Positions 55,198-63,501 of a DNA stretch of 64,000 bases are shown here, piece by piece. The translations under genes and the position numbers were made by a program. Under the pieces are notes generated by a model. It was not told the origin of the DNA and did not search any database. It saw only the letters and a list, made by a program, of their open reading frames with translations. Within the stretch, counting starts at the first letter, position 1; each line of letters starts with the position of its first letter. The stretch is from Planctomycetota bacterium (GTDB lineage Bacteria > Planctomycetota > UBA1135 > GCA-002686595), in contig JASLMK010000068.1 in NCBI GenBank assembly GCA_030746555.1, positions 1 through 64,000 of the forward strand, written 5' to 3'.

Positions 55198-56424
55198 ATG
55201 CGCGTCGCCTACCTCACGAACCAGTATCCGCGCACGAGCCACACCTTCGTCCGGCGCGAGATCGCCGCCCTCGAGGAGCTGGGGGTCGAGGTGGAGCGCT
55301 TCGCGATTCGGCCGGCCGGCGAGGACCTCGTGGACGAGCGCGACCGCGCGGAGCTCGGACGCACGCGGGTGCTCCTCGACCGCGGCGTGCTCGGTCTGGC
55401 GGCGGGGCTCGCCCTCGCCCTGGTCACCAGGCCGGCCGCCGCGGCGCGGGCCGCTGCGGCGGCGGTCGCGATGGGCCGCCGCTCCGAGCGCGGAGTCGCG
55501 CGCCACCTCGCCTACCTGGCCGAAGCCGCGCTCCTCGTGCGCGCTCTCGAGCGGAGCTGCGCTTCGCACCTGCACGCCCACTTCGGCACCAACTCGGCGG
55601 CGGTCGCCCGCCTGTGCCGCTTGCTGGGCGGGCCGCCCTACAGCTTCACGGTCCACGGCCCCGAGGAGTTCGACGCGCCGCACGCCCTGTCCCTGCCCGC
55701 GAAGATCGCCGACGCGGCCTTCGTCTGCGCCATCAGCAGCTTCGGTCGCAGCCAGCTCTACCGCCTCGTCCCGCGAAGGGAGTGGGAGAAGATCGTGGTC
55801 GTGCCGATGGGGGTGGACGAGGCCTTCCTGGACGAGGCGCTCGCGCGGCCCGTGCCCGCCGCGCCGCGTCTGGTCTGCGTCGGTCGCCTGTGCGAGCAGA
55901 AGGGCCAGCTGCTGCTCGTCGACGCCGTCGCGCGCGTCGTCGCGGCCGGGCGCGAGGTGCACCTGCGCCTGGTGGGGGACGGAGAGCTGCGCGCGGCGGT
56001 GGAAGAGCGCATCGCCCACCACGGCCTTCGCGAGCGCGTGGAGGTCGTCGGCTGGGCCGACACCGAGCGCGTGCGCGAGGAGCTGCTCGCCGCGCGCGCC
56101 CTCGTCCTGCCGAGCTTCGCCGAGGGCCTGCCGGTGGTCTTGATGGAGGCCCTGGCCCTCGGCCGCCCGGTGCTCTCCACCTTCGTGGCCGGCATCCCCG
56201 AGCTCGTGCGCCCCGGCGAGTGCGGCTGGCTGGTGCCGGCCGGGTGCGTCGACTCCCTCTCGGCGGCCCTCGCCGAGGTGCTCGACGCTTCTCCCGAGGA
56301 CCTCGCGGCCCTGGGGACGGCGGGGCGTCGCCGCGTGGCCGAGCGCCACCACGTGCGCGCCGGCGCCCACGCCCTGCGGGAGCGCTTCGCCCGGGGGGGC
56401 GGCGGGGCAGATACGACTTCGTAG
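55198..56424 (+). CDS. GT4 family glycosyltransferase
   Basis: The 408-residue protein has the GT-B layout. The N-terminal half starts MRVAYLTNQYPRTSHTFVRR (acceptor domain). The C-terminal half shows RLVCVGRLCEQKGQLLLVDA and the nucleotide-sugar E-x7-E region PSFAEGLPVVLMEALALG (near 305-322). The order and these motifs match GT4 enzymes of exopolysaccharide synthesis such as the WcaL/EpsF group. It opens a plus-strand pair with the next gene (82 bp gap) and is the first gene of the glycan cluster. Donor and acceptor sugars are not known. Confidence 0.87.
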   Translation: MRVAYLTNQYPRTSHTFVRREIAALEELGVEVERFAIRPAGEDLVDERDRAELGRTRVLLDRGVLGLAAGLALALVTRPAAAARAAAAAVAMGRRSERGVARHLAYLAEAALLVRALERSCASHLHAHFGTNSAAVARLCRLLGGPPYSFTVHGPEEFDAPHALSLPAKIADAAFVCAISSFGRSQLYRLVPRREWEKIVVVPMGVDEAFLDEALARPVPAAPRLVCVGRLCEQKGQLLLVDAVARVVAAGREVHLRLVGDGELRAAVEERIAHHGLRERVEVVGWADTERVREELLAARALVLPSFAEGLPVVLMEALALGRPVLSTFVAGIPELVRPGECGWLVPAGCVDSLSAALAEVLDASPEDLAALGTAGRRRVAERHHVRAGAHALRERFARGGGGADTTS

Positions 56425-56505
56425 CGCGGGATCGGGCCCTCGCCCTACGCTCCCAGGCAAGCTCCTCGCTGAGGGGCAGGCCCTGCTCGCACGGGGCCGA
56501 CTCGC

Positions 56506-57840
56506 ATGCCCTGGCTCGACCTCCTGCTCGCCCTGGCGACGGTTCCGTCGCTCGCCTGCGCTCTGGTCTTCGCGACCGAGTGCCTGATCGCGGTGTGCGC
56601 CGGCGGGGAGTGCCACCTGCCCCTGGCCCGCGCCCGGCCGCCGGTGGCGGTCCTGGTTCCGGCCCGAGACGAGGCCGAGACGATCGCCGCCACCGTGGGG
56701 GACCTCGTCGGTCAGTTGCGCGAGGGCGACCGGCTCTTGGTGGTCGCCGACAACTGCACCGACGAGACTGCCGAGCTCGCCCGGCGGGCCGGCGCCGAGG
56801 TCGTCGAGCGCACCGACCCCGAGAAGGAGGGGAAGGCCCACGCCCTGGCCTTCGGGCGCGAGGTCCTGGGCGCCCTGCCGCCGCGGGTGGTGATCGTGCT
56901 CGACGCGGACGGCCGCGCGCCGACGGACCTGGTCGGGACCCTGGCGCGCCACGTCGAGGCGACCGGGCGTACCGTGCAGGCCGAGTTCACCTCGGCGGCC
57001 GGAGCGGGCGGGGGCGTGCGCGCCCTCTCGGTGCTGGCCATCCTCGTGAAGAACCGCGTGCGCCCCGCCGCTCTGCGCACCCTGGGCGTGCCCTGCCTGC
57101 TCAACGGCAGCGGGATGGCGTTCCCCTGGTCGGTCTTCGAGGGCCTCGACCTGGGCGGCGCGGGCATGGTCGAGGACATGCGCCTGGCGGTCGACCTCGC
57201 CCTGTGCGACGAGGGCGCCGTCCTCTGCGACCACGTGCGGCTTCGGAGCACGCCGCCGGCGGAGCGCGCAGGCCTCCTCGACCAGCGACGCCGCTGGGAG
57301 CACGGCCACCTCGACACCCTGGTGCACCAGGTGCCGCGCCTGTTGGCCGCGGGCATGTTCGACCTGCGCCCGCGCCTGTTGTGGTTCGCGGCCCACCTCG
57401 CCGTGCCGCCCCTGGCCATGTTGGCGGGTCTGTTGGTCATCTGCTGCGCCCTGGCCCTGCCTGGGCCGTGGCTGTGGGGCGGCAGTCCGTGGCCGGGGGT
57501 CGCGGCCCTCTCGGGCCTCGCCCTGTTGACCCTGGGCACCCTCGTCGCCTGGGCGCGCTTCGGCCGCGGCCTGGTCTCGTTCACGGCGCTGTTGGCGACG
57601 CCGGCCTACGTGCTCTGGAAGCTGCCGCTCTACCTCGCGTTCCTGGCCCGCGGGCCGAGCGAGGCGTGGAGCGCCCCTCGCCCGGCCTCCGCGGCGCCCA
57701 GGGCCGCCCCGGGCGCGCCGGGGGACACCCCGCCCGCCGAGCGGCCCGTGTCCCTCCCCGAGCCACCCGCGCCCCTGCCCTCCCAAGAGGTCGAGCGCGA
57801 CCTCCCCGCGAGCCGGCCGCTCGGTGAGCGCGACGCCTGA
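56506..57840 (+). CDS. GT2 family membrane glycosyltransferase
   Basis: This 444-residue protein has an N-terminal helix (about 5-30), a GT2 domain (about 45-280) with the nucleotide-binding Asp motif DADG (Asp133/Asp135), the acceptor-site VEDMRL and the QRRRW processivity-like motif (QxxRW, near 265), and three to four C-terminal helices (about 300-385). The layout is that of cellulose- or hyaluronan-synthase-like enzymes. A Pro/Ala-rich tail (about 392-444) is low complexity. It probably extends or exports a polysaccharide, and the sugar is unknown. Confidence 0.85.
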   Translation: MPWLDLLLALATVPSLACALVFATECLIAVCAGGECHLPLARARPPVAVLVPARDEAETIAATVGDLVGQLREGDRLLVVADNCTDETAELARRAGAEVVERTDPEKEGKAHALAFGREVLGALPPRVVIVLDADGRAPTDLVGTLARHVEATGRTVQAEFTSAAGAGGGVRALSVLAILVKNRVRPAALRTLGVPCLLNGSGMAFPWSVFEGLDLGGAGMVEDMRLAVDLALCDEGAVLCDHVRLRSTPPAERAGLLDQRRRWEHGHLDTLVHQVPRLLAAGMFDLRPRLLWFAAHLAVPPLAMLAGLLVICCALALPGPWLWGGSPWPGVAALSGLALLTLGTLVAWARFGRGLVSFTALLATPAYVLWKLPLYLAFLARGPSEAWSAPRPASAAPRAAPGAPGDTPPAERPVSLPEPPAPLPSQEVERDLPASRPLGERDA

Positions 57841-57869
57841 CGGATCGTCGCCGGGCTCTCCGGGGCGGA

Positions 57870-58655
57870 TCAGGAGGGCCGGAAGGCGATGCGACCCAGG
57901 GCGTGGGAGACCGTCAGGACGCTGCACCCCGAGCGGGCCGCGTGGGCCACGGCGAACTCGAGCAGGGCGGGCGTCGCTCCACTGGGGCCGGGGTCGTCGC
58001 TGACCGAGTGGGTGAAGAAGAGCAACCAGCCGCGCCTGCGCTCGGCGCGCTCGATCCACTCCGCGACCGCGGCCTCGGTGAGGGTGCTCGAGAACAGCGG
58101 AACGGCGTCGAGGAGGGCGAGGTCGACCCGGCCGGCGTTCACTCCCGGCCGGATGCCGCGGGCGCTCACGAAGCGTTCCCCCGCCAGGCGCTTGAGGGCC
58201 GGGGAGACCTGGCCGTAGGGGTAGGCGAAGTTGGCCGGCTGCACGTCGCGGCCGAGCTCGGCGAAGAAGGCCGCTTCGCGGTCGAGGTCCGCGCCCACCG
58301 CGGCGAGGTGGCGCTGCTGGTAGGGGAGGTGGGCGAAGCCGTGGCAGGCGACCTCGTGGCCGTTCTGCGCCAGGCCACCGAGGTCCTCGCGCGAGTGGAA
58401 GGGCTCGCCGGTGGCGCCGTGCCGGTCGGTCAGGCCGCCGCAGGCGTAGTAGGTCCCGGCGCAGTCGTGGGCTTCCAGCAGGTCCCGGCCGGCGCGGCAG
58501 GCGCTCCGGGGCACGTCGTCGAAGGTGAAGGAGACCACGCCGGCGGTGTTGCGCATCGGGATGCGCTTGCGGTGGACGAAGCGCGCGGCCCTGCGCTCGA
58601 GGGCCTCCCGCACGCTCGCCGGCCGCGGGGGCGTGGGGCCGGAGTCAACCGCCAT
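57870..58655 (-). CDS. Polysaccharide deacetylase (NodB-like)
   Basis: The 261-residue enzyme has the NodB motif 1 TFDD (Asp46/Asp47 in SFTFDDVP) and motif 2 HGFAH (His105 and His109), the metal triad and catalytic base of carbohydrate esterase family 4. Motif 3-like NFAYPYGQVSPAL follows, then a late THS motif (FFTHSVSD near 213-220). No signal peptide is seen. It likely removes acetyl groups from a surface or lipid-linked glycan. Its start overlaps the upstream FkbH-like gene stop by 11 bp, so both form one operon facing away from the GT2 genes. Confidence 0.85.
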   Translation of the reverse strand: MAVDSGPTPPRPASVREALERRAARFVHRKRIPMRNTAGVVSFTFDDVPRSACRAGRDLLEAHDCAGTYYACGGLTDRHGATGEPFHSREDLGGLAQNGHEVACHGFAHLPYQQRHLAAVGADLDREAAFFAELGRDVQPANFAYPYGQVSPALKRLAGERFVSARGIRPGVNAGRVDLALLDAVPLFSSTLTEAAVAEWIERAERRRGWLLFFTHSVSDDPGPSGATPALLEFAVAHAARSGCSVLTVSHALGRIAFRPS

Positions 58656-60474
58656 CGCCGCCCTCCGCCGTCGTCTCACGCACCTCGACCAGGCCCTCGT
58701 CGAACTCGAAGCGCGCCAGGTCGAGGGAGAGCTCTCGCACGCCGTCGGCCGTCCCCACCCGCTCGAAGCCGAGGTCGTCGAAGACCTTGCCGGACGGCGC
58801 GTTGCGCTCGGTCGGCCGGTAGCGTGCCCCCAGGGCGGCGGCTCCCGCGCGCCGGGCGCGGCCCGCGAGGTGGGCGATGAAGTGGTGCTCGACGCGCTTG
58901 GCCTGGATGCGACAGGAGAACATCAGGTCCTCCAGGCGCGCTTGGCCCTCGTGGACGACGGCGAAGCCGACCACTCCGTAGTCGCCGAAGCGGTCCTCGC
59001 AGCGGATCACGTGGCAGGAGCGTTCAGGGTCGGCCGCCAGCTCCGCAAGCCGGGCGCGGGTGTAGCGCCGCCCGGAGTAGTTCATCTGGTTGGTGCGCTG
59101 GACGAGCTCGGCCACCCGGTCCAGGCGCGCCTCGCCGAGGGGCTCGATCTCCATCACCAGGTCGCAGGAGCGCAGGAACGCGGCGTAGTCGCCCGGCGCG
59201 GTCTCTGCCGCGTCCTGGCGTAGGACCTGCTCCTGGTAGAAGCGTCGCCGGCGCGCGCTCTCGGGCGTGCGCGGGACGTCGCAGCACTGCGCGCGGTCGA
59301 GCTCCGCGCCGGCGTCCTCGTCGAGGACCCGAACCGCCGGGTGGGCGGTGGCGACCTCGGCGCGCTCGAAGGCCTGGTCGTCCACGAAGACCAGGGTGTC
59401 GATGCCGACGTTGAGGGCGGCCTGGATGCGGCCCACGCTCTCGCTCTTGGGTCCCCAGCCGATCTGGGGGAAGACGAACAGGTCCCACACGCCCAGCCCG
59501 CGCAGGACGGCCTCGGCCGCGTCGGGGTGGTTCTTGCTGGCGATGGAGTTGAGGATCCCGCGCCGGTCGAGCTCGGCGATCGTCTCCAGCGCTCGCGGCC
59601 TCGGCCGCAGGGCGTCGGGGCCGTCCTCGACGAGGATCCCGTCCCACAGGGTCTGGTCGAGGTCCCAGACGACGCACTTGGCGCGCGGCGCCGGCGCGCC
59701 GTCGCCGGCCGGCGGGCTGCCGGGCTCCTCGCTCGCGGCGTGCACCAGATCGAGCATGGCGAAGCTCACGTGCGCGCCGCCCTCGTCCCCCTCCTGGTCG
59801 AGGTGGACGAAGAACCGCTCGTCGTGGTCGAGGTCCGCGAAGAACTCGCCGGTGGGGACGAGGGCCAGGTTGTAGCCGGGAGTGAGCTCGATGCGCCGGG
59901 GCAGGACGTGCTCGGGGCGGCGCTTGGAGCGGATCGTGAGCAGCAGGGTGAGCGCTTCGTCCCCGTGGTGGAAGGCCTCGCAGGCGAAGTGGGTCGCGTC
60001 CTTGGCGTCGGCGGTGCGCGCCCGGTGGAAGGCGCGGCCCTTGGCACGGGTCCACAGGTTCACCAGGCGCATGCGCACGCCGTGGGGCAGGGGCGCGCCG
60101 TGGAAGAGGCGGCCGAGGCGCCGGTCGAGGGCTTCGATGCGCGCCGCGCGCCGGGGGCGGAAGAGGCTGGGGATCCCCTCGGCCTGCAGCCTGCCCCAGC
60201 GCCGGAAGCGGACGGTCATCCACTCGCCGCCGGATCCGCCCGCGGGGGCGGCGGTGAGGTCGGCGGCGAAGCGCCGGCAGTGGAGGTCGTGGCGCGGGTG
60301 GTAGAGGTCGCAGGAGCTGTAGCAGGCGGGCATGGCGCACTCGGTGCAGTGCTCGCTCCACACCAGGGTGCTGCGCAGGGCGGGGGGCGTGGCGCGTTCG
60401 AGGCGTCCGGCGTCGACCGCCGCGGGGACGGCCGCCGCGCCGCCTGGGGTGGGCGTTGCGTAGCTCTCGCGCAT
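58645..60474 (-). CDS. FkbH-like HAD-IIIC/GNAT protein with N-terminal Cys cluster
   Basis: The 609-residue multidomain protein has an N-terminal cysteine cluster (Cys43, 46, 51, 55 and 66 in ECAMPACYSSCDLYHPRH), which could hold zinc or an iron-sulfur cluster. A linker (about 80-260) precedes a HAD-IIIC phosphatase-like domain with DLDQT (Asp270 and Asp272) in WDLDQTLWDGIL. A C-terminal GNAT-like domain (about 440-600, with SCRIQAKRVEHHFIAHL) completes it. FkbH-type proteins activate 1,3-bisphosphoglycerate to make glyceryl units attached to carrier proteins. Here it could feed a modification of the polysaccharide. The Cys-rich N-terminus is not a common part of the family. Confidence 0.8.
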   Translation of the reverse strand: MRESYATPTPGGAAAVPAAVDAGRLERATPPALRSTLVWSEHCTECAMPACYSSCDLYHPRHDLHCRRFAADLTAAPAGGSGGEWMTVRFRRWGRLQAEGIPSLFRPRRAARIEALDRRLGRLFHGAPLPHGVRMRLVNLWTRAKGRAFHRARTADAKDATHFACEAFHHGDEALTLLLTIRSKRRPEHVLPRRIELTPGYNLALVPTGEFFADLDHDERFFVHLDQEGDEGGAHVSFAMLDLVHAASEEPGSPPAGDGAPAPRAKCVVWDLDQTLWDGILVEDGPDALRPRPRALETIAELDRRGILNSIASKNHPDAAEAVLRGLGVWDLFVFPQIGWGPKSESVGRIQAALNVGIDTLVFVDDQAFERAEVATAHPAVRVLDEDAGAELDRAQCCDVPRTPESARRRRFYQEQVLRQDAAETAPGDYAAFLRSCDLVMEIEPLGEARLDRVAELVQRTNQMNYSGRRYTRARLAELAADPERSCHVIRCEDRFGDYGVVGFAVVHEGQARLEDLMFSCRIQAKRVEHHFIAHLAGRARRAGAAALGARYRPTERNAPSGKVFDDLGFERVGTADGVRELSLDLARFEFDEGLVEVRETTAEGGDGG

Positions 60475-60745
60475 GGGCTCAGGCGGCCTGCGCCGGGCGG
60501 CGCCGCGGGCGGGGTCGGGGCGCCGGGGTCGCGAGCCGCCCGCCGGGCCGCGCGCCCCTTCGTGACGGCTCTCGAGGGTGCATGGGGGGCAGGATCCACC
60601 CAAAGATACCCCAATCCGCGCGGCGGCGTGGCGGTCGCGGGATGTTCGCTCCCCCCGTCTCGCCCGGCCGGGCCCGATGGTGGAAGATGGGTGGGAGGAG
60701 TGCCCCCCGAGGGGCTCGCAGGCCGCGGGCGCGGCCTCCCTATCC

Positions 60746-61636
60746 ATGCCCCGACCCAGTCCGATCCCCACCGGTGAGGCCCCGCGCATCCTGGTCGTCA
60801 CGCCGGTGCGCGACGAGCGCGAGCACCTGGGCGCGACGATCGAGTCGATGCTGGCCCAGACCCTGCGGCCGGCGGCCTGGATGATCGTCGACGACGGCTC
60901 GAGCGACGGCACGGGGGAGCTCGTCGAGCGGACGGCGGCGGAGCACCCCTGGATCCAGGGCCTGCGCCGCCCCGACCGGGGTGACCGGCGGGTGGGCGGC
61001 GGAGTGATCGAGGCCTTCGACGCGGGGTTGGCTTGCTTCGACCTCGACGAGTTCGATTTCGTCTGCAAGCTCGACGGCGACCTGCGCTTCGGCGAGCGCT
61101 ACTTCGAGGTCTTGATGGAGAAGTTCGCCGCGGACCCGCTCCTGGGGTCGGCGAGCGGCAAGTGCTGGGACAGGACCGCGTCGGGTTGGGAGCTGCTGCG
61201 CACCAACGACGAGTTCTCGCTCGGGGCGGCCAAGTGCTACTCCGTCGAGTGCTTCCGTGCCATCGGCGGCTTCGTGGCCGAGGTGATGTGGGACGGGATC
61301 GACTGCCACCGCTGCTTGATGGTCGGCCGGCACTCCCGCAGCTTCCATGACGAGGCCCTGCGCCTGTACGAACTCCGGCCCATGGGCTCTTCCCACGGGA
61401 GTGTCTTCCACGGTCGTTTCCGCTGGGGTCGGGGCCAGCACTTCATCGGTACGCACCCGCTCTACGCCCTCGGGATCGCCCTCTACCGCACCTTCGAGCG
61501 CCCCTGGCTCCTCGGTGGCCTCTGCATCCTGGCCGGCTACCTCTGGTCCGCCCTCCGCCGCACCCCCCGCTACGCCGACCCCGAGTTTCGCCGCCACCTC
61601 CGCCACTGGCAGCTGGACCGCCTGCGCCTGTCCTGA
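60746..61636 (+). CDS. GT2 family glycosyltransferase
   Basis: This 296-residue GT2 enzyme has the donor-site motifs WMIVDDGSSDGTGEL (near 45-60) and FVCKLDGDLRFG (near 105-115), where Asp residues hold the metal and nucleotide. A downstream WDGIDCHRCLMVG region and a C-terminal hydrophobic helix (about 245-270) follow. It probably adds one sugar to a lipid-linked or surface glycan. The gene is separated from its divergent FkbH-like neighbour by 271 bp (60475-60745), which show no motif other than GC-rich sequence. ATG 60746 is used because the core domain starts soon after. Confidence 0.83.
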   Translation: MPRPSPIPTGEAPRILVVTPVRDEREHLGATIESMLAQTLRPAAWMIVDDGSSDGTGELVERTAAEHPWIQGLRRPDRGDRRVGGGVIEAFDAGLACFDLDEFDFVCKLDGDLRFGERYFEVLMEKFAADPLLGSASGKCWDRTASGWELLRTNDEFSLGAAKCYSVECFRAIGGFVAEVMWDGIDCHRCLMVGRHSRSFHDEALRLYELRPMGSSHGSVFHGRFRWGRGQHFIGTHPLYALGIALYRTFERPWLLGGLCILAGYLWSALRRTPRYADPEFRRHLRHWQLDRLRLS

Positions 61637-61851
61637 CCGGCGCCCCGGCGGCATCGTCCCCCCGGCCGGCCTTACATTTTCTTCGCAGAAGCCTGTCACG
61701 TCGGAGGCGCTCGCTCGCTTTAACCTTAGTGGGTGTCCGTAGACGCTCACACCGCTCCCTGGAGGGCCAGGCGCTCGTGGCGTCGGCCTCGACAGACAGA
61801 CTCCTGACCAAGCGGCGCCCGCCTCGACCGTTGCGGGCGTCCACCGCACGC
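61637..61851. other. Intergenic leader of the lipoprotein pair
   Basis: The 215-base gap is less GC-rich than its surroundings, especially CCTTACATTTTCTTCGCAG (61668-61686) and CGCTTTAACCTTAGTGGG (61718-61735). These could hold a promoter, but no pair of elements with ideal spacing was found. No gene or repeat is visible. Confidence 0.4.
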
Positions 61852-62826
61852 ATGAACATCCAGATCCCCGTTGGGCCCCGGCTCGCACCGGCCCTGTGCG
61901 CTCTCATCGCCGCAGCCTGCACGACCATCTCCGAACCCGAGGACGAGGTCCAGCTGCGCAGCATGATCGCCGGCGATGCCGCCCCCGAGTGGGTCACCGG
62001 CCAGATCCCCACCTCTCCGGGCACCGTCGCCTTCGTGGGCCGCGGCGGTGGCTTCGACGTGCTCGACGAGCGGCACGCCTACGACGAGGCCCTCGGCCAC
62101 GCCCGCGCGCAGCTCGCGCAGTACGTGGCCACCCAGGTGACGGCGGAGGCCTGCGAACGTGACATCTCCATCGGCACCCGCTACCTCCCGCGGGACATGC
62201 CCGAGTGGGGAAACCCGGAACGCGTGAATCAGGACATCCGCTCCCGGGCCCACGAACTCTCCAACGTGCTCGTCGGCGGCGTGGCGGCCAACGACCAGCA
62301 CTGGGAGCGCTGGGAGGTGAAGAACGAGATGCGCACTGAGGACGCCTTCACCCGCCGCCGGACGGGCCTGCGACGCTACAAGTGCTGGGTGCTGTCCGTC
62401 GTCGACGTGGACACGATCAACGGCTACGTCGAGTCCGCCCTGCGTGCCCTGGAGAGCGAGTCCGCCGTGGCCGTGGCCGAGGCCCGGTCTGCCGAGCTGG
62501 AGCTGGGTCTGGCGGGAGCCGAGGCCCAGAATGCGGCCTATGTCCAGGACCTGGCTGCAGCCGAGGATGCGATCCACGCGAACCTCTACGAGCTCCAGCG
62601 CCTGCGGGAGCGCGTGCACTACGGGCGGCGCTTTCGTCTGTCCGGGGCGGAGGACTGCCTGCACTACCGGGCGCCCTGCGACTTCACTCACCTGCACCCG
62701 GAGTGGCGCTCTGCGGAGTGCCTGACCCGGACGACCGTCGAGGTCCTCCCCGTCGTGGTGGCCCCGGACGAGCATGAGAGCGCAGGCTGCTGCGAGCTGT
62801 GCGACCTCGGACTCCACGGAGGCTGA
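61852..62826 (+). CDS. LPP20/FlgP-like lipoprotein
   Basis: The 324-residue protein has a lipoprotein signal (LAPALCALIAAACTT, Cys near 21). An LPP20-type domain follows (about 40-130): PEWVTGQIPT, then TVAFVGRGGGFD and ALGHARAQLAQYVATQVTAE, the strand-helix pattern of FlgP/LPP20 outer membrane lipoproteins. A helical coiled-coil region (about 195-260) and a short Cys-containing end complete it. It is followed 4 bp later by a FlgO-like gene. In Vibrio, FlgO and FlgP act at the flagellar outer-membrane ring, but no flagellar genes occur here, so the pair may have another envelope role. Confidence 0.6.
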   Translation: MNIQIPVGPRLAPALCALIAAACTTISEPEDEVQLRSMIAGDAAPEWVTGQIPTSPGTVAFVGRGGGFDVLDERHAYDEALGHARAQLAQYVATQVTAEACERDISIGTRYLPRDMPEWGNPERVNQDIRSRAHELSNVLVGGVAANDQHWERWEVKNEMRTEDAFTRRRTGLRRYKCWVLSVVDVDTINGYVESALRALESESAVAVAEARSAELELGLAGAEAQNAAYVQDLAAAEDAIHANLYELQRLRERVHYGRRFRLSGAEDCLHYRAPCDFTHLHPEWRSAECLTRTTVEVLPVVVAPDEHESAGCCELCDLGLHGG

Positions 62827-62830
62827 GTCG

Positions 62831-63370
62831 ATGAGATCCCTCACCCTCTCCCTGGCGGCCATCGGACTCGGTGCGGGCTGCCAGATCATCGAGCCGACCG
62901 CGCCCTCGGACGCCGAGCTGCTCGTCGACGCCTGTTACGAAGCGGTCGACGACCTGTTGAGCCAGCACCAAGATCGCCAGGACCTCGAGCGCATGTTGGT
63001 CTCGACGGTCGTGGACGTGAACGACGTCAAGCGGACCACGATGTTCGGGCGCGTCACGACCGAGTTCCTCTCGGCGCGCCTGACTCGCAACAACGTCGAC
63101 GTCATCCACCCGACGGTGCGAGAGGACCACCTGTTGATCCAGGAGACCGGTCAGTTCCTGCTCTCGCGCGACGTCGCCAACCTGGCCATGGACTACAACG
63201 CGCGAACGGCGCTGGTCAGCACCTACGCGCCGCTGGAGCGGAACGTCATCGTGTCCATGAAGCTCGTCTCGACGGTCGAGAACTCGACCCTCGCTGCGAC
63301 CGACTTCGTCCTCCACCGCAGCCCGGTGGTGGAGGAGATGCTGGAGTCCATAGTGGGCTGGGGCCGCTGA
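62831..63370 (+). CDS. FlgO-family outer membrane lipoprotein
   Basis: This 179-residue protein has lipoprotein signal LSLAAIGLGAGCQ. The remaining domain matches FlgO: LVDACYEAVDDLLSQ, then ERMLVSTVVDVNDV, the block FGRVTTEFLSARLTRNNVDV, and TFVLRSP-type ends. The Vibrio FlgO protein helps flagellar ring stability and motility. A Shine-Dalgarno GGAGG (62818-62822) lies 8 bases upstream of the ATG, better than usual here. It follows the LPP20-like gene as one operon and ends at a clear hairpin (63396-63429). Confidence 0.7.
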   Translation: MRSLTLSLAAIGLGAGCQIIEPTAPSDAELLVDACYEAVDDLLSQHQDRQDLERMLVSTVVDVNDVKRTTMFGRVTTEFLSARLTRNNVDVIHPTVREDHLLIQETGQFLLSRDVANLAMDYNARTALVSTYAPLERNVIVSMKLVSTVENSTLAATDFVLHRSPVVEEMLESIVGWGR

Positions 63371-63395
63371 GGAGAGAGACCTGCTCGGTCTCGCT

Positions 63396-63434
63396 GCGGC
63401 GGTCGTCTCCGGGGGGAGACGGCCGCCGCTCTTT
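63396..63434 (+). terminator. Intrinsic-type terminator of the lipoprotein operon
   Basis: GCGGCGGTCGTCTCC (63396-63410) pairs with GGAGACGGCCGCCGC (63415-63429) with one G-T pair and a loop of four G. The tail TCTTTCCC is moderately T-rich. It starts 26 bp after the FlgO-like stop. Confidence 0.7.
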
Positions 63435-63501
63435 CCCATTCGAGCGGGCCGGGCATCACCCCTCGCCCGACCGGGAAGCCCTGGAAGGAAGGGAGAGCGG
63501 C

